Shown: positions 1-9,190, counted from the first letter of the stretch. The stretch: 64,000 nucleotides of DNA from Acetivibrio cellulolyticus CD2 (GCF_000179595.2 NZ_JH556658.1:992609-1056608); one strand, 5' to 3'. A program made the numbers and translations. Notes: generated from the sequence alone by a model not told the origin.

Positions 1-102
1 AGGGATTCGAAATATAAAATAATTGAAATCTATGAAAAACTAAATATACTTGAGAAAAAAAGTGATAGTGGGGATGCTCAATATGTCAAATCAATTTTAT
101 AA
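1..102 (+). CDS. C-terminal end of an unidentified protein (partial)
   Basis: Frame 1 is open from the window edge to a TAA at 100-102, giving 33 residues that end in AQYVKSIL. The segment is rich in Lys, Glu and Ile, like an amphipathic helix, and looks like a genuine protein tail. The family cannot be told from so little. The IS30 element begins 15 bases after the stop, so the gene itself may be intact. Confidence 0.5.
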   Translation, partial: RDSKYKIIEIYEKLNILEKKSDSGDAQYVKSIL

Positions 103-117
103 ATATCTTACTGAATA

Positions 118-140
118 TAAATTGCAAGTTAAAGTGACGG
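118..140 (+). repeat. Left terminal inverted repeat of the IS30 element
   Basis: This segment matches the reverse complement of 1453-1475 at 19 of 23 positions. The inner ten bases AAAGTGACGG are identical. The repeat lies just after the stop codon of the upstream gene fragment. Confidence 0.7.
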
Positions 141-188
141 TAAAATTTTGGTAAACTTGTATAATGCAAACTATTGGCACTATTGTTC

Positions 189-311
189 GGGATGTCAAGG
201 GCAAAGCCGGAGACCCTTTACATCCATTGCACTATCATCCTTTTGTTCCCGGTCTGTTATGACAGACCGGCTGCCTTCTGGCGAGGACAGGGCTTGGGAC
301 AGAGTCCCAAG
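189..311 (-). other. Three consecutive hairpins in the IS30 tail
   Basis: Three stem-loops lie head to tail in a GC-rich stretch. The first pairs 190-201 with 214-225 (12 pairs, one mismatch). The second pairs 249-257 with 262-270 (nine perfect pairs, loop TATG). The third pairs 293-300 with 304-311 (eight perfect pairs, three-base loop). They follow the transposase stop at 315 on the minus strand. None has a long U-tract, so they are not ordinary intrinsic terminators. They may block read-through transcription across the element or form a stable RNA. Confidence 0.5.
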
Positions 312-314
312 GTT

Positions 315-1371
315 TTAACTTGCAGCCATATCAATTGCAGACTTATATGCTAATATTCGTCTTGGATAGTTATTTATCCATGTTTCTATCCATTTTATCG
401 TCTTTTTACTTATTCTCCCTATATCTGTTCCTTTTGGTATAAATCGGCGTATTAGCTTGTTTGTATTTTCGTTTGTGCCTCTTTCCCAGGAGCTATATGG
501 ATGTGCATAATATAGTTTCACCCTTTTATCTTTTCCAGCCCTCACAGACCGTTCTATGCCTTCATAATCAAGAAATTCACTACCATTATCCACTGTTATT
601 GTTTTGAATTTATCCTTAAATGATTTACCATATTTCTTCTCCAAACAATCTAGTGCTGCTACTACTGATTCTTGTGTCTTTGATGGCATTTTGATTATTA
701 TTTCCTCGCGTATACTTCTCTCACTTAAAACCCAGTAATACTGCACCTTTCCCTTCACGTTTCCCAACAACACAGTCCATTTCCCAATGTCCATATTCCT
801 CGCGCTTATCAATCTCTGTAGGCCTTTCTTCAATGCTTGTTCCTTTAAGATTTTTATGCGGTATCTTTATTTTCTTATAGTCTCTCTTTTTGCCAGCTTT
901 TTTCACTGGAAGATCTATATTTGTAAGGTTTAAGAACACATCTCCTCGATCTATATAGTTATATACTGTCTTTGTACATATTTGGGTCTCAAACTCTAAG
1001 CCTTTCGCTTCTATCTCTCCTATCACTGCATCTGGGGAATACTTTTCTTTTACAATCTTTTTTTCTATGTGTTTGACTAATTTGTGGTCTTTACCTATCT
1101 TTAATCCAGGTCCTTTGTTCCTTGCATTCTCATAATATATTCGTTGCCCTACATCTGCACAATATTCTTCTCTGTAAGTCAAATCAGAGTTCACAAGCTT
1201 TATCTTTCCCCTCGATATTTCTCTTTCTATTGTTCTGATACCTCTTTGCATGCGCTGTGCTATTTCATAAGGTTTTAATCCCTCTTTTAACAATATTTCA
1301 ATACTATATCTTTCTCTTGCTTTTAGGTGTTTATATTTTTTTGTTTTTGCGGTATTATTAATCTGGCTCAT
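315..1371 (-). pseudogene. IS30-family transposase, frameshifted
   Basis: The first part (from ATG 1371) has the helix-turn-helix of IS30 transposases and the first catalytic Asp in EMDCVVG. The second part, in another frame, carries the second Asp in TVDNGSEF and the Glu in ERGTNENTNKLIRRF, completing the DDE triad. The frame changes at 731-733, where a run of three G on the coding strand has one base too many: removing it joins VLL directly to VLSERSIREE. ATG 1371 is preferred over the upstream in-frame ATG 1410 because AAAGGAG precedes it. Repaired, the protein would be about 350 residues, normal for the family. Normal IS30 enzymes are made from one frame, so this looks like inactivation rather than programmed shifting. 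Confidence 0.85.
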
Positions 1372-1452
1372 GGTTTTCTCCTTTGTTTGTTTTTCGTGGT
1401 TGCTAAACATTATACAATGGATTTTACCATGAGTCTCAATTTTTTGCTTCTT

Positions 1453-1475
1453 CCGTCACTTTATTTTACAACTTA
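1453..1475 (-). repeat. Right terminal inverted repeat of the IS30 element
   Basis: Partner of 118-140. It lies about 80 bases upstream of the transposase start, as expected for the promoter-side end of an IS30 element. Confidence 0.7.
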
Positions 1476-1539
1476 CCTTTTTTATAAAATTTATAAAATT
1501 GTTTAAATAGGTAATCACTTAATTTGCCTAGTTATTAGC

Positions 1540-2352
1540 TCATTTGGAAGGTTTTATATCTATGACAACTATTTCGGGATTATTAAATATTCTCAGCGGA
1601 ATCTTACTATTCCCCAAACCTCTGCTCACAACTAATTTAACGCCATTTTCTGAATAAACACCTTTATAATATTTAGGGAAAAACCCCTGACCAGGCGCAT
1701 ATACACCGCCTATAAAAGGAATATCGAATTGACCGCCATGTGCATGACCGGACAAAACCAAGTCAACGTTATAGTTACAATAATATCTCGAGAAATCTTC
1801 AGGAAAATGAGAGAGAACAATCTTAAAATTACTGCTCTTTTCAAACTCTATTAGCTTCTTTTCTGCAGTTTTAACACGGGCAATTGATTTATCCAATCCA
1901 ATTATATCAATTTTCTCACCGTTAGCTATTATGTATTTAGTAGCACAATTTAAAACTTCAATGTCTACCTTTCTTAACATCTTAAATATTGACTCAGATT
2001 TTCCAGATCTATATTCATGATTTCCAGGAATAAAATAAACCTGTGCAAATTTATTCAATTCACTTAACGTGTTAACACTTGCTGTAAAATCCTTAGTATT
2101 CCAGTTGACCAAGTCTCCAGTAAACACTATGATATCAGGCTCTTGCTGCTTTACTTTATCAATTAATATTTTATTACCTTTTCCAAATTGTTTATCATGT
2201 AAATCAGACAAATGAACTATTCTAACCTGTCTCGAGATTTTCGATGACTCAATTTCAAAATTTGAAACCCCTATTAAGTTGTTTTGGACAATGCAAAACA
2301 CAATAAATCCGACTATTATAGTAATTATAATTATGCTTTTTTTCTTTAACAT
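1540..2352 (-). CDS. Membrane-anchored metallophosphoesterase (calcineurin-like, YaeI type)
   Basis: A 270-residue protein with an N-terminal membrane anchor (residues 5-24) followed by a calcineurin-like phosphoesterase domain outside the membrane. All metal-binding motifs are present: D-x-H at 50-52, GD at 79-80, GNHE at 110-113, a His in LSHFPED near 182, and GHAHGG at 202-207. The GHAHGGQ ending and the anchor resemble the YaeI/YkuE group, some of which act on lipid-linked phosphates or cell-envelope substrates. The true substrate cannot be read from sequence. It is separated from the next gene upstream by about 50 bases and may be cotranscribed. Confidence 0.85.
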   Translation of the reverse strand: MLKKKSIIIITIIVGFIVFCIVQNNLIGVSNFEIESSKISRQVRIVHLSDLHDKQFGKGNKILIDKVKQQEPDIIVFTGDLVNWNTKDFTASVNTLSELNKFAQVYFIPGNHEYRSGKSESIFKMLRKVDIEVLNCATKYIIANGEKIDIIGLDKSIARVKTAEKKLIEFEKSSNFKIVLSHFPEDFSRYYCNYNVDLVLSGHAHGGQFDIPFIGGVYAPGQGFFPKYYKGVYSENGVKLVVSRGLGNSKIPLRIFNNPEIVVIDIKPSK

Positions 2353-2403
2353 TCAATTTACTCCAATTGATATATATACGATTAAATTTCAAACTAGCTC
2401 CCT

Positions 2404-2808
2404 TTAGAATTGAGATTTTCCCCACCAATCGGGAATTAATTCTTTCAGCTTGACTGTTTTCCTCTCTCTGAGATCAACAAGAATTTCTATTTCAGAACTG
2501 TCTTTATCCAATTGCATCATATATTCTCTGCATGCTCCGCATGGAGACCCTACACTTCCGTCTTCCATAACAGCCACTACTTTGTCTATCTGACTTTCAC
2601 CATGTGTTATCATATTGGCAATGGCATTTCGTTCGGCACACATTCCTAATGTTGAAGCTGTATCAATGCAAACTCCCACATAAATATTTCCATTCCTGCT
2701 AAGAATAGCACTTGCAACTCCACCCGCCATAATAAATGGTGAAATAGTTCTTGGATTGAGAACTTCCCTTGCTTTATCGTACAATTCCTGCCAAATATCC
2801 TTTTCCAT
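2404..2808 (-). CDS. Cytidine deaminase-like zinc enzyme
   Basis: A 134-residue deaminase-fold protein. Zinc ligands and catalytic residues are visible as C-A-E at 57-59 and P-C-x-x-C at 89-93, the classic nucleoside deaminase signature with three cysteines. The start is ATG 2808, because a strong GGAGGAGAGG lies just before it; an upstream in-frame start (2898) would run back into the preceding gene. The size and the TLGMCAERNAI context fit cytidine or blasticidin-type deaminases. It lies 16 bases behind the hydrolase gene, whose stop nearly touches this ribosome site, so the two are probably one operon. Likely role: pyrimidine nucleoside salvage. Confidence 0.85.
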   Translation of the reverse strand: MEKDIWQELYDKAREVLNPRTISPFIMAGGVASAILSRNGNIYVGVCIDTASTLGMCAERNAIANMITHGESQIDKVVAVMEDGSVGSPCGACREYMMQLDKDSSEIEILVDLRERKTVKLKELIPDWWGKSQF

Positions 2809-2824
2809 ATTATCCTCTCCTCCA

Positions 2825-3562
2825 TCAAAATTGCCGCAGCAAACTAATGTATTTATCTGTCTGAACCAAGCTAAACTCACCATGTCCAGCTTTTTCAATC
2901 ACTTTCAAACTACTGCCCTTTATAGTATCATGAAGTAAAGAAGCAGATTTTTTCATTATAGACAACTCTTTTTCTCCAACTATTATTAATGTTTTAGATT
3001 TTATATTGCATGCAGTTGAAGGGATTGAATAGTTTCCATTACTTAAGCTTATGTTAATTAACGATTCCTTGGATATTTTTAGGCTATCCTTAAAATACTC
3101 ATCAAACAAATCATCTGGTATTTTGAGCGATTTGGCCTGTAACTTTGCAAACCATCTTCTTTTTATTAGTCCATAGCATAAATTAAACATTGGCACAGTT
3201 AAGGCTGTTGTAGATTTAATTGGATAGACTAATGCACTTTCAATGACAGCATTCTCAGCAATAGAAAATTCCCTTGATAATACTTCTACAACAATTTGTG
3301 CACCAATAGAAAGACCAGCAAGTAAAAAAACTTTTCCATTACAACTCTTTTTTATATATTCAATAACTTGTTCTGCCGATTTTTGTATACTTATAAAAGT
3401 AGTATCTCCAGCCTCTCCATGCCCATCAATAATTGGTGCGACTATAAAGTAATCATTTTTCAATGCCTCAATGTGTCGTTTCCATGACCACCATGACAAG
3501 CCGCCCCCATGTATAAAAACAATGGTTGGCATATTTTTATTTCCAAATTCCTTAAAAATCAT
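2825..3562 (-). CDS. Alpha/beta hydrolase
   Basis: A 245-residue cytoplasmic alpha/beta-hydrolase fold protein. It shows the oxyanion-hole motif HGGG (residues 19-22), the nucleophile elbow GLSIG with Ser85, and a C-terminal catalytic His in AGHGEFS near residue 227. The cap region between about 110 and 190 is helical. The substrate is unknown; the family includes carboxylesterases, lipases and peptidases. It is the first gene of a likely two-gene operon with the deaminase downstream. Confidence 0.85.
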   Translation of the reverse strand: MIFKEFGNKNMPTIVFIHGGGLSWWSWKRHIEALKNDYFIVAPIIDGHGEAGDTTFISIQKSAEQVIEYIKKSCNGKVFLLAGLSIGAQIVVEVLSREFSIAENAVIESALVYPIKSTTALTVPMFNLCYGLIKRRWFAKLQAKSLKIPDDLFDEYFKDSLKISKESLINISLSNGNYSIPSTACNIKSKTLIIVGEKELSIMKKSASLLHDTIKGSSLKVIEKAGHGEFSLVQTDKYISLLRQF

Positions 3563-3620
3563 TATGTATCTCCTTAAAATACCCGTATATAGAACAATTA
3601 ACTATTCTTATACAATTAAT

Positions 3621-3782
3621 TCAAACTTCAACATTCATGTCAATTAAAATTAATGTTTCAATAATCCTATCATATTTTGCCATAAAGTTGAACAAAGTAC
3701 AAGCTGCATGATAACTGCACATTAATGCTCCCTTGACAATAACCTCAACATGAGCTGCACCAGGGTGATATGCACTCCCATG
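3621..3782 (-). pseudogene. Coding remnant, family unknown
   Basis: A 53-codon open stretch ends at TGA 3621-3623. It reads like real protein, with segments such as AYHPGAAHVEVIVKGAL and HAACTLFNFMAKYD. It has no start codon near its beginning: a TAA lies three codons upstream. It is best explained as the 3' remnant of a lost gene between the stalk protein and the hydrolase. Nothing identifies its family. Confidence 0.35.
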
Positions 3783-3811
3783 GAAATATTATCTAATGCA
3801 CAATATTAATT

Positions 3812-4429
3812 TTACGGTACACTATCTGCCTCAAAACAAACTGGAATAGAATATTCCCTTATTGAAGGCTTATAAATAAAATTGAGGTAGTCACTTATAT
3901 CCTTAATTTCAACTTCAAATGACACCTCAATAAACTTTGTTTGACCAGGTTCAATAGTCAGTGTTTCATTAGAAATGCAGTTAACAATTTTATATTGGCT
4001 ATCCCTTAATTTAAAGTCCTTCGAAAAATCTATACTAATCGGTGTAGAGTCAACATTTTTAAATTTTAAACCAAATCTCACCAAATCTTTATTGGCCTCC
4101 AAACTTTTACACGAACGATTGCCAGGAACAATTTGGATTTCAATTTTGTCTGTTAATACCGAGTTTTCGCTAAAATATGGCACCTGCAATATCTCAACTC
4201 TTTTACTTTCAGAATTCCAAGTTGTTTTAGCATCAATATAATCCGTAAAGTCTTTGACAGGAACATAAGCTGTATTGTCAACAGTTATAATAGGTTTATC
4301 GGTTTCAAATTGTTTTCCATTTATCCAAACAGCAAACGATGCCTTCTGAACGTTTATTATATCCTCTGCATAAGCAATACCAAATGATATAATACACCCT
4401 ATCAGTAAACCTGCAATAAATTTCTTCAT
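3812..4429 (-). CDS. Secreted stalk-domain protein (copper amine oxidase N-terminal-like)
   Basis: A 205-residue exported protein. The first 21 residues form a signal peptide ending in AYA. Residues about 33-82 match the stalk domain known from the N-terminus of copper amine oxidases and from many clostridial surface proteins (VWINGK, then YVPVKDFTDYI and TTWN). The remaining 120 residues resemble an all-beta, DUF4352-like domain with the phrase IEPGQTKFIEVSFEV. No enzyme motif is visible. It probably sits at the cell surface, with role unknown. It appears to be a single-gene transcript. Confidence 0.7.
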   Translation of the reverse strand: MKKFIAGLLIGCIISFGIAYAEDIINVQKASFAVWINGKQFETDKPIITVDNTAYVPVKDFTDYIDAKTTWNSESKRVEILQVPYFSENSVLTDKIEIQIVPGNRSCKSLEANKDLVRFGLKFKNVDSTPISIDFSKDFKLRDSQYKIVNCISNETLTIEPGQTKFIEVSFEVEIKDISDYLNFIYKPSIREYSIPVCFEADSVP

Positions 4430-4537
4430 ATGAATTCCCCCTTTAATTGTCTCTAAAAAGAATTATAGCATTTTTCACAAGTAGAAACAGAATAAACTGT
4501 AAATAGTACCAATTATTTTTCGGAAGTTTAGTAAAAC

Positions 4538-4693
4538 GATGAACATACAGATACTAAAGGATTGTCAAGAAAATACAATGTTATTGGATGGAGGGCTGAA
4601 GGAGCGGACTATTTAATGGAAGTATTAGATGGCAGTTTTAACAGTATAGAGGAAGCAGCTAAAATAGCAAAGTCTGTAATTAAAACAAAATAG
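4538..4693 (+). pseudogene. 3' remnant of an unidentified gene
   Basis: An open frame of 51 codons ends at TAG 4691-4693 and reads as a plausible protein tail (GWRAEGADYLMEVLDGSF, then EEAAKIAKSVIK). An in-frame TAA lies two codons before 4538 and there is no start codon with a ribosome site. A terminator-like hairpin follows directly, which supports this being the genuine end of a gene whose 5' part has been lost. Confidence 0.4.
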
Positions 4694-4704
4694 ATTATAA
4701 ATCG

Positions 4705-4742
4705 AGCGGTATAGATAATTGAAACCATACCGCTTGGTTATT
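4705..4742 (+). terminator. Rho-independent terminator-like hairpin
   Basis: AGCGGTAT at 4705-4712 pairs with ATACCGCT at 4727-4734, followed by a weak T-rich stretch. It lies just after the remnant gene ending at 4693. Confidence 0.5.
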
Positions 4743-4810
4743 TAAAAAAATATTTAAGCGTTGAGATGATTATATGAATTTATTATATAATTAGGTTATC
4801 AGTTATCATT

Positions 4811-4847
4811 AGGAGGTGATACAAATCAACTAAGTACTGCGATTTGT
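4811..4847 (+). promoter_or_regulatory. Orphan Shine-Dalgarno followed by a hairpin in the dockerin-gene leader
   Basis: A perfect AGGAGGTGAT at 4811-4820 is not followed by a usable start codon. Instead ACAAATC (4821-4827) can pair with GATTTGT (4841-4847). It lies 54 bases ahead of the dockerin gene's start, so it may be a leader structure or a decayed leader peptide. The function is not established. Confidence 0.3.
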
Positions 4848-4900
4848 AGAAAGTAAGTTGTCTAGAAGTATTTTGTTATAAAAAAGGGAGAGTGAAACGT

Positions 4901-6175
4901 ATGAAAAAGCGCAATACATTTTTTAATACCGGAAGAAAAATTATTGGGGTTTTGATTTCTGCCCTAATTACAACTTCGGTTATAACCACACCTATTTGGG
5001 CTGAGAATTTTGAAATTGGAGATGTAAATCAGGATAATAAAGTAAACTCTATCGATATGGCAACCTTAAGAGGGTATTTGATAGGTATGGAAGGTTTTTC
5101 ATTGATTGGTGAGCGAAAATATGAAGCTGATGTTAATGGAGATGATTCAATTAACTCTATAGATTTAGCTTATATTAGGCAACTTCTTTTGGGTAATATC
5201 ACCAAATTACCCAAAGCAACTAATTTGCCAGATCAGACACAAACACCAATAGTAACACCTACACAAACAAGAACACCTAAACCACCGATAGGGACACCTA
5301 CATCCCCTCCACCAGCAACACCTACATCAGCTCAAACATATACACCACCAGCTCAAACATATACACCAGTCAAAACTCCAGCACCAACACCAAATTACAT
5401 ATTGCCAGAACCTTCACAACATCCTGATAAATTGGGAACGAAAGTTTATAGTGACGTTAATAATTTAGAAACATCTTATTTAAATACTTCAGTATCATTT
5501 AAAGTATTCCTTTTTGACAGTTCGAATAATCCATTAGCTGGGAAAACCGTCAGTTGGAATTGGGACCCAAATTTGGGTGAGGAACCTGAAAAGAAAGAAA
5601 GTGCTGTGACTGATTCAAGCGGAGCTGCAGTTTTTACAATAACTCAAAATTTTGATGAGAATATCGATTATAAATGGTGGAAAAGATTTATAAATCTTTA
5701 TTTTGATGGAGATGAGGAGTATAATGCTTCAGTTTATCAAAAATTGGTGATAGTTTCAAACAACGGTTTACCTAGTGGTCAGCCCAAACCATTACCCTCA
5801 CCTACCCTAGATCCTGATAAATCGAATACAAACATTAATGTTTCTCAAGATGAAAAAGCTTCATTTGGTAGCTTTACACAAACATCTACGTTTTCTGTAA
5901 AGCTTGTTAACGATAATGGAGAACCAATTGCAGGAAAGACAGTAAAATGGGTAGATCATGGATATATAGCAGCTCTTACTCGTATAGTAGATTCTGCTGT
6001 TACCGATTCAAATGGTGTTGCAGTTTTTTCATTTAGCCAAACTATGCCTGAAGATTGGCCATTTAATGGGTACATGGACGTTTATATAAACCTTTGTTAT
6101 GAAGGAGATGACACATACAATCCATCTGTATATTATACAAAGATAACTGCTTTATATCGATATCAACGTAATTAA
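4901..6175 (+). CDS. Non-catalytic cellulosomal protein: N-terminal dockerin, PT linker, two Ig-like domains
   Basis: A secreted protein of 424 residues. After the signal peptide (about 1-34) comes a type I dockerin (about 40-101) with both calcium loops, GDVNQDNKVNSID and ADVNGDDSINSID. A Thr/Pro-rich linker (about 106-180) follows, then two related beta-sandwich repeats (about 180-285 and 310-424). Each repeat has AGKTV, VTDS(S/N)G and a closing YNxSVY element, like bacterial Ig-like domains. No catalytic module is seen. ATG 4901 is preferred because GGGAG lies ten bases upstream; the in-frame GTG at 4892 would overlap that site. The dockerin should attach it to a scaffoldin, with the Ig-like part acting as spacer or binding module. 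Confidence 0.85.
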   Translation: MKKRNTFFNTGRKIIGVLISALITTSVITTPIWAENFEIGDVNQDNKVNSIDMATLRGYLIGMEGFSLIGERKYEADVNGDDSINSIDLAYIRQLLLGNITKLPKATNLPDQTQTPIVTPTQTRTPKPPIGTPTSPPPATPTSAQTYTPPAQTYTPVKTPAPTPNYILPEPSQHPDKLGTKVYSDVNNLETSYLNTSVSFKVFLFDSSNNPLAGKTVSWNWDPNLGEEPEKKESAVTDSSGAAVFTITQNFDENIDYKWWKRFINLYFDGDEEYNASVYQKLVIVSNNGLPSGQPKPLPSPTLDPDKSNTNINVSQDEKASFGSFTQTSTFSVKLVNDNGEPIAGKTVKWVDHGYIAALTRIVDSAVTDSNGVAVFSFSQTMPEDWPFNGYMDVYINLCYEGDDTYNPSVYYTKITALYRYQRN

Positions 6176-6198
6176 TACCGAAACGTAGTTTGAAAAAG

Positions 6199-6230
6199 CT
6201 CCGGTAGCTGTTAATGCACCGGAGTTTTTC
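6199..6230 (+). terminator. Rho-independent terminator
   Basis: CTCCGGT (6199-6205) pairs with ACCGGAG (6218-6224), followed by TTTTTC. It lies 24 bases after the dockerin/Ig gene. Confidence 0.85.
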
Positions 6231-6392
6231 TATTGCAGAATTTCAGTATTCATTTAACATATCCAATTCTGATTTAGTTGTATAAATGGTAAAATTAGTG
6301 TATATTTATAAAATAAATAAAAAGAAATAGTTAAACTTTTGTTGCTAATTTATATCACAGCCAAAACAAAGTTAATTGAGGGGATGAAAATT

Positions 6393-9083
6393 ATGAAGAG
6401 AAAGTCTAAAAAACAGTTGAAACAATCGCTATTTACCGCAAGTTTAATTATTAGCACATTGGCTTTTAATGCTTGTTTAAGTTTCGGAGAAACTATAACT
6501 CCGACGTTATCTACAACACCTTCTTCGCAGGAATCTTTTGAAAATATTAATAAAGTAGTCTTAGAAATTGGAAGCTCAAAAATGTCTGTATTTAAATTGT
6601 GTGAGAAAACACCTGAATTTAAAGATATAGATAGTTCTCCAAAAATTGTTCCGCTTATAAAGGACGGAAGAACCTTACTGCCGCTTCGTTCAATTGTTGA
6701 AACATTTGGTGGTAATGTTTCCTGGAATTCTAATGACAACTGTACACAAATTAATATTAATAATAAGGAACTTCTTTTTTACCCCGGTAAGAAAAATTTT
6801 AAAATAAATGGCGAATCGAAGGAGCTCCTTGTTTCACCGGAAATCATAAATGGTCGGACTTATTTACCACTAAGAGACTTTTCAGAAAATACAGGATTCG
6901 TTGTTAATTGGAAGCCAGCAGATAAGCAAAATCCAACTTCCAAGGTAGAGATTGTAAAACCTTTTACAGGTCTTTACCCAGCTTGTAGTAACGATTCTGA
7001 TGGAGTTAAATGGGGTTTTATTGACAGCACGGGAGCATTTATAATAACCCCTGAATATAATGAAATATCTGAGTTTAATTTATATGGAATTGCAGCAGTA
7101 AAAACAGATGATGGGATTTCCTTTATTGATTCAAAGGGAAACCTATTGGCAAAGCCGGTATTATCCAATAATTCATATTATTATGGTGTGTTTTACGACG
7201 TAGCTAATGGAAATAACTTTATTATTAATGGCAGCAATAATATAAATTATGTTTATAGCCCGGATGGAAACCTGATTCTTGAAACGAAAATGAACATACA
7301 AAGTATATATGACAAACTAATTTCATTTAGTGATTTTATTGAAGATGAATACTTATATGGGTTTATAGATTTCAATGGAAATATTATTGTCAGTGCCAAA
7401 TACAGTTATGTTAGTTCCACTGAAAATGGAGTTTATTATGGCAGCTCCGGATATGAAAACGGAAATGTCGAAACTTATTTTAACAGATATGGGGATATCA
7501 TTCCTGCTCCGAAAACCAGCTCAAATTCATACGAACTGGATTATTCCGATGGAATGGCAAATTATCAGGATCCCAAAACAAAATTATATGGGTATAAAAA
7601 CACTTCCGGTGAAATAGTAATTAAACCCCAATTTACATCTGCAGATAGCTTTATTGATGGCTTTGCTTATGCGACAGTTGAAACCGGCCAATATTCTGAA
7701 AAAGGCATAATCATAAATAAAAAAGGCAATGTAGTTTTTGAATGCGATGGATACGATTATTATACCAATTTAGGCAATGGATTGTTTACAAGTGGTAGAA
7801 TAGAAAAGAGTATTATAGATGCAAAAACCGGAAAAAGTTTTCCCTCCCCTATTTTTGATGTTGAGAAACTGAATGAAAATATTATATGCGTTTCAGAAAT
7901 GGATAAAACATACTTTATAGATAGTAATATGAGCAAAATTAACACATTGCCTACTTTTGAAGGAATGGGCAATGCCTGGATCAATGGGGATATTTTAAAA
8001 GTATCTACAAATAAAGTTGCAGGTTATTTTAAAAAGGACGGAAGTGCAATTTGGACTCGTCCGGAATCAATTTTGAATCTTGGAAATGGAATAAAACTTC
8101 ATTACAAAGTAAGAACTTATGGTGTAAATGATTGGTCATATTTAAGTAGTAACCCTGTTATAGAAGGAATTAGTGACAAAAAGGTGGAGGAAAAAATAAA
8201 TTCCAAGCTGAAAGAAATGTTCCCCACAGAAAATTTGGTAAACACTGGTGAGTTTGACGGAGAAACATATTGGGAAACCACAGATGTGTCAATAACAGAT
8301 GACACATCAATTCTGAATAATAATATCCTTGTTATTGGAAAAGATACATATATATATAGCGGCGGCGCACATGGTTATGGTGCAACTGAGTATATACATA
8401 TAAATTTAAAGACAGGGTATATATTTACTTTAGATGATTTATTGAAAAAGGACTCCGGCTTTGAAGAATTCGTTTCTGGTTATTTGTCAAAGAGGACAGG
8501 TTTTGAAGAAGGTAGGTTTTCGTTTGAGGACTTTGATAAAACCTCTAGTTTTAAATTAAATAAGGACTATTTGGAGCTTGCATTTCCAAATTTCAATTAT
8601 TCTTATAATGATATATATAAAATTCCTTATAGTAAGATTATGAGCTTTATAGATACAAATAGCGTTTTGTGGAACAGCTTTGACAAGAACACAGACAGTA
8701 TTTTGGTTGACGATGGAATTAACCAAGAAGAGGTCACGAACTTGATAACTAAATATGAAAATAAGTTTGTCGAAGCAGTAAATAGTAATAATTTTGATGT
8801 ATTAAAAGATGTTCTTATACCAAACAGCAGTTTGTATGAATCACAAAAGGCCCTCATTCCTGAATTAAATAAGAAGGGCATAAAGGAAAAGCTTAATACG
8901 TTCAAAATCGAAGAGATCATATATGATGAAAATAATCAGATTAAAGTTACTGTAAGTGAAAACATTGGTATTTCAACGAATGGTGGTGCCTTTAAAGCTA
9001 AGGATTATTTATGGTCATATAAAATAGCTAGAAATAAGGACGGAGATTTAAAGATGTATTATATTGAAAATGCTAACAAATAA
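6393..9083 (+). CDS. Secreted WG-repeat protein with stalk domain and DUF3298-like domain
   Basis: An exported protein of 896 residues. After the signal peptide come a stalk-type domain (about 60-190: two copies of the DGRTxLPLR / NGRTYLPLR motif), then a long run of WG beta repeats (about 195-560: WGFIDSTG, YGFIDFNG, YGYKNTSG), then a DUF4163/DUF3298-like region (about 580-740, including YSGGAHGYG). The C-terminal part (about 750-896) resembles an NTF2-like fold. ATG 6393 has GAGGGG nine bases upstream; the earlier in-frame start at 6339 lacks one. It probably forms a surface-anchored or secreted binding protein. The ligand is unknown and no active site is visible. Confidence 0.75.
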   Translation: MKRKSKKQLKQSLFTASLIISTLAFNACLSFGETITPTLSTTPSSQESFENINKVVLEIGSSKMSVFKLCEKTPEFKDIDSSPKIVPLIKDGRTLLPLRSIVETFGGNVSWNSNDNCTQININNKELLFYPGKKNFKINGESKELLVSPEIINGRTYLPLRDFSENTGFVVNWKPADKQNPTSKVEIVKPFTGLYPACSNDSDGVKWGFIDSTGAFIITPEYNEISEFNLYGIAAVKTDDGISFIDSKGNLLAKPVLSNNSYYYGVFYDVANGNNFIINGSNNINYVYSPDGNLILETKMNIQSIYDKLISFSDFIEDEYLYGFIDFNGNIIVSAKYSYVSSTENGVYYGSSGYENGNVETYFNRYGDIIPAPKTSSNSYELDYSDGMANYQDPKTKLYGYKNTSGEIVIKPQFTSADSFIDGFAYATVETGQYSEKGIIINKKGNVVFECDGYDYYTNLGNGLFTSGRIEKSIIDAKTGKSFPSPIFDVEKLNENIICVSEMDKTYFIDSNMSKINTLPTFEGMGNAWINGDILKVSTNKVAGYFKKDGSAIWTRPESILNLGNGIKLHYKVRTYGVNDWSYLSSNPVIEGISDKKVEEKINSKLKEMFPTENLVNTGEFDGETYWETTDVSITDDTSILNNNILVIGKDTYIYSGGAHGYGATEYIHINLKTGYIFTLDDLLKKDSGFEEFVSGYLSKRTGFEEGRFSFEDFDKTSSFKLNKDYLELAFPNFNYSYNDIYKIPYSKIMSFIDTNSVLWNSFDKNTDSILVDDGINQEEVTNLITKYENKFVEAVNSNNFDVLKDVLIPNSSLYESQKALIPELNKKGIKEKLNTFKIEEIIYDENNQIKVTVSENIGISTNGGAFKAKDYLWSYKIARNKDGDLKMYYIENANK

Positions 9084-9134
9084 CTTGGCTGCGTATTAAA
9101 AGATTTATCAAAGCACATATGTTCACCTTTATCT

Positions 9135-9175
9135 TGTAGGTCGCAAAAATCCTATCCGGAATATTGCGACCTACA
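9135..9175. terminator. Bidirectional terminator between convergent genes
   Basis: TGTAGGTCGCAA (9135-9146) pairs perfectly with TTGCGACCTACA (9164-9175), a 12-bp stem with a 17-base loop. It lies between the WG-repeat gene (+) and the phytoene-desaturase-like gene (-), so it can serve both. Confidence 0.8.
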
Positions 9176-9190
9176 GTTATACTATTTTAG

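Larger units (their letters stand above)
118..1475 (-). mobile_element. IS30-family insertion sequence with frameshifted transposase
   Basis: A 1.36 kb element bounded by imperfect 23-bp terminal inverted repeats (118-140 and 1453-1475, 19 of 23 matching, sharing the core AAAGTGACGG at the inner edge). It holds one transposase frame broken by a single-base insertion. About 170 bases lie between the transposase stop and the left repeat, and this tail folds into three hairpins. I see no convincing target-site duplication; IS30 elements usually make only 2-3 bp ones. The element is probably non-autonomous now. Confidence 0.8.

Noticed and set aside
731..733. Programmed ribosomal frameshift in the IS30 transposase
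   Set aside because: IS30 enzymes are normally made from a single frame, and the site is a simple extra G in a short G-run rather than a slippery heptamer with a downstream structure.
4811..4820. A small gene after the perfect AGGAGGTGAT
   Set aside because: No start codon follows at a usable distance; the nearest frames stop within a few codons.
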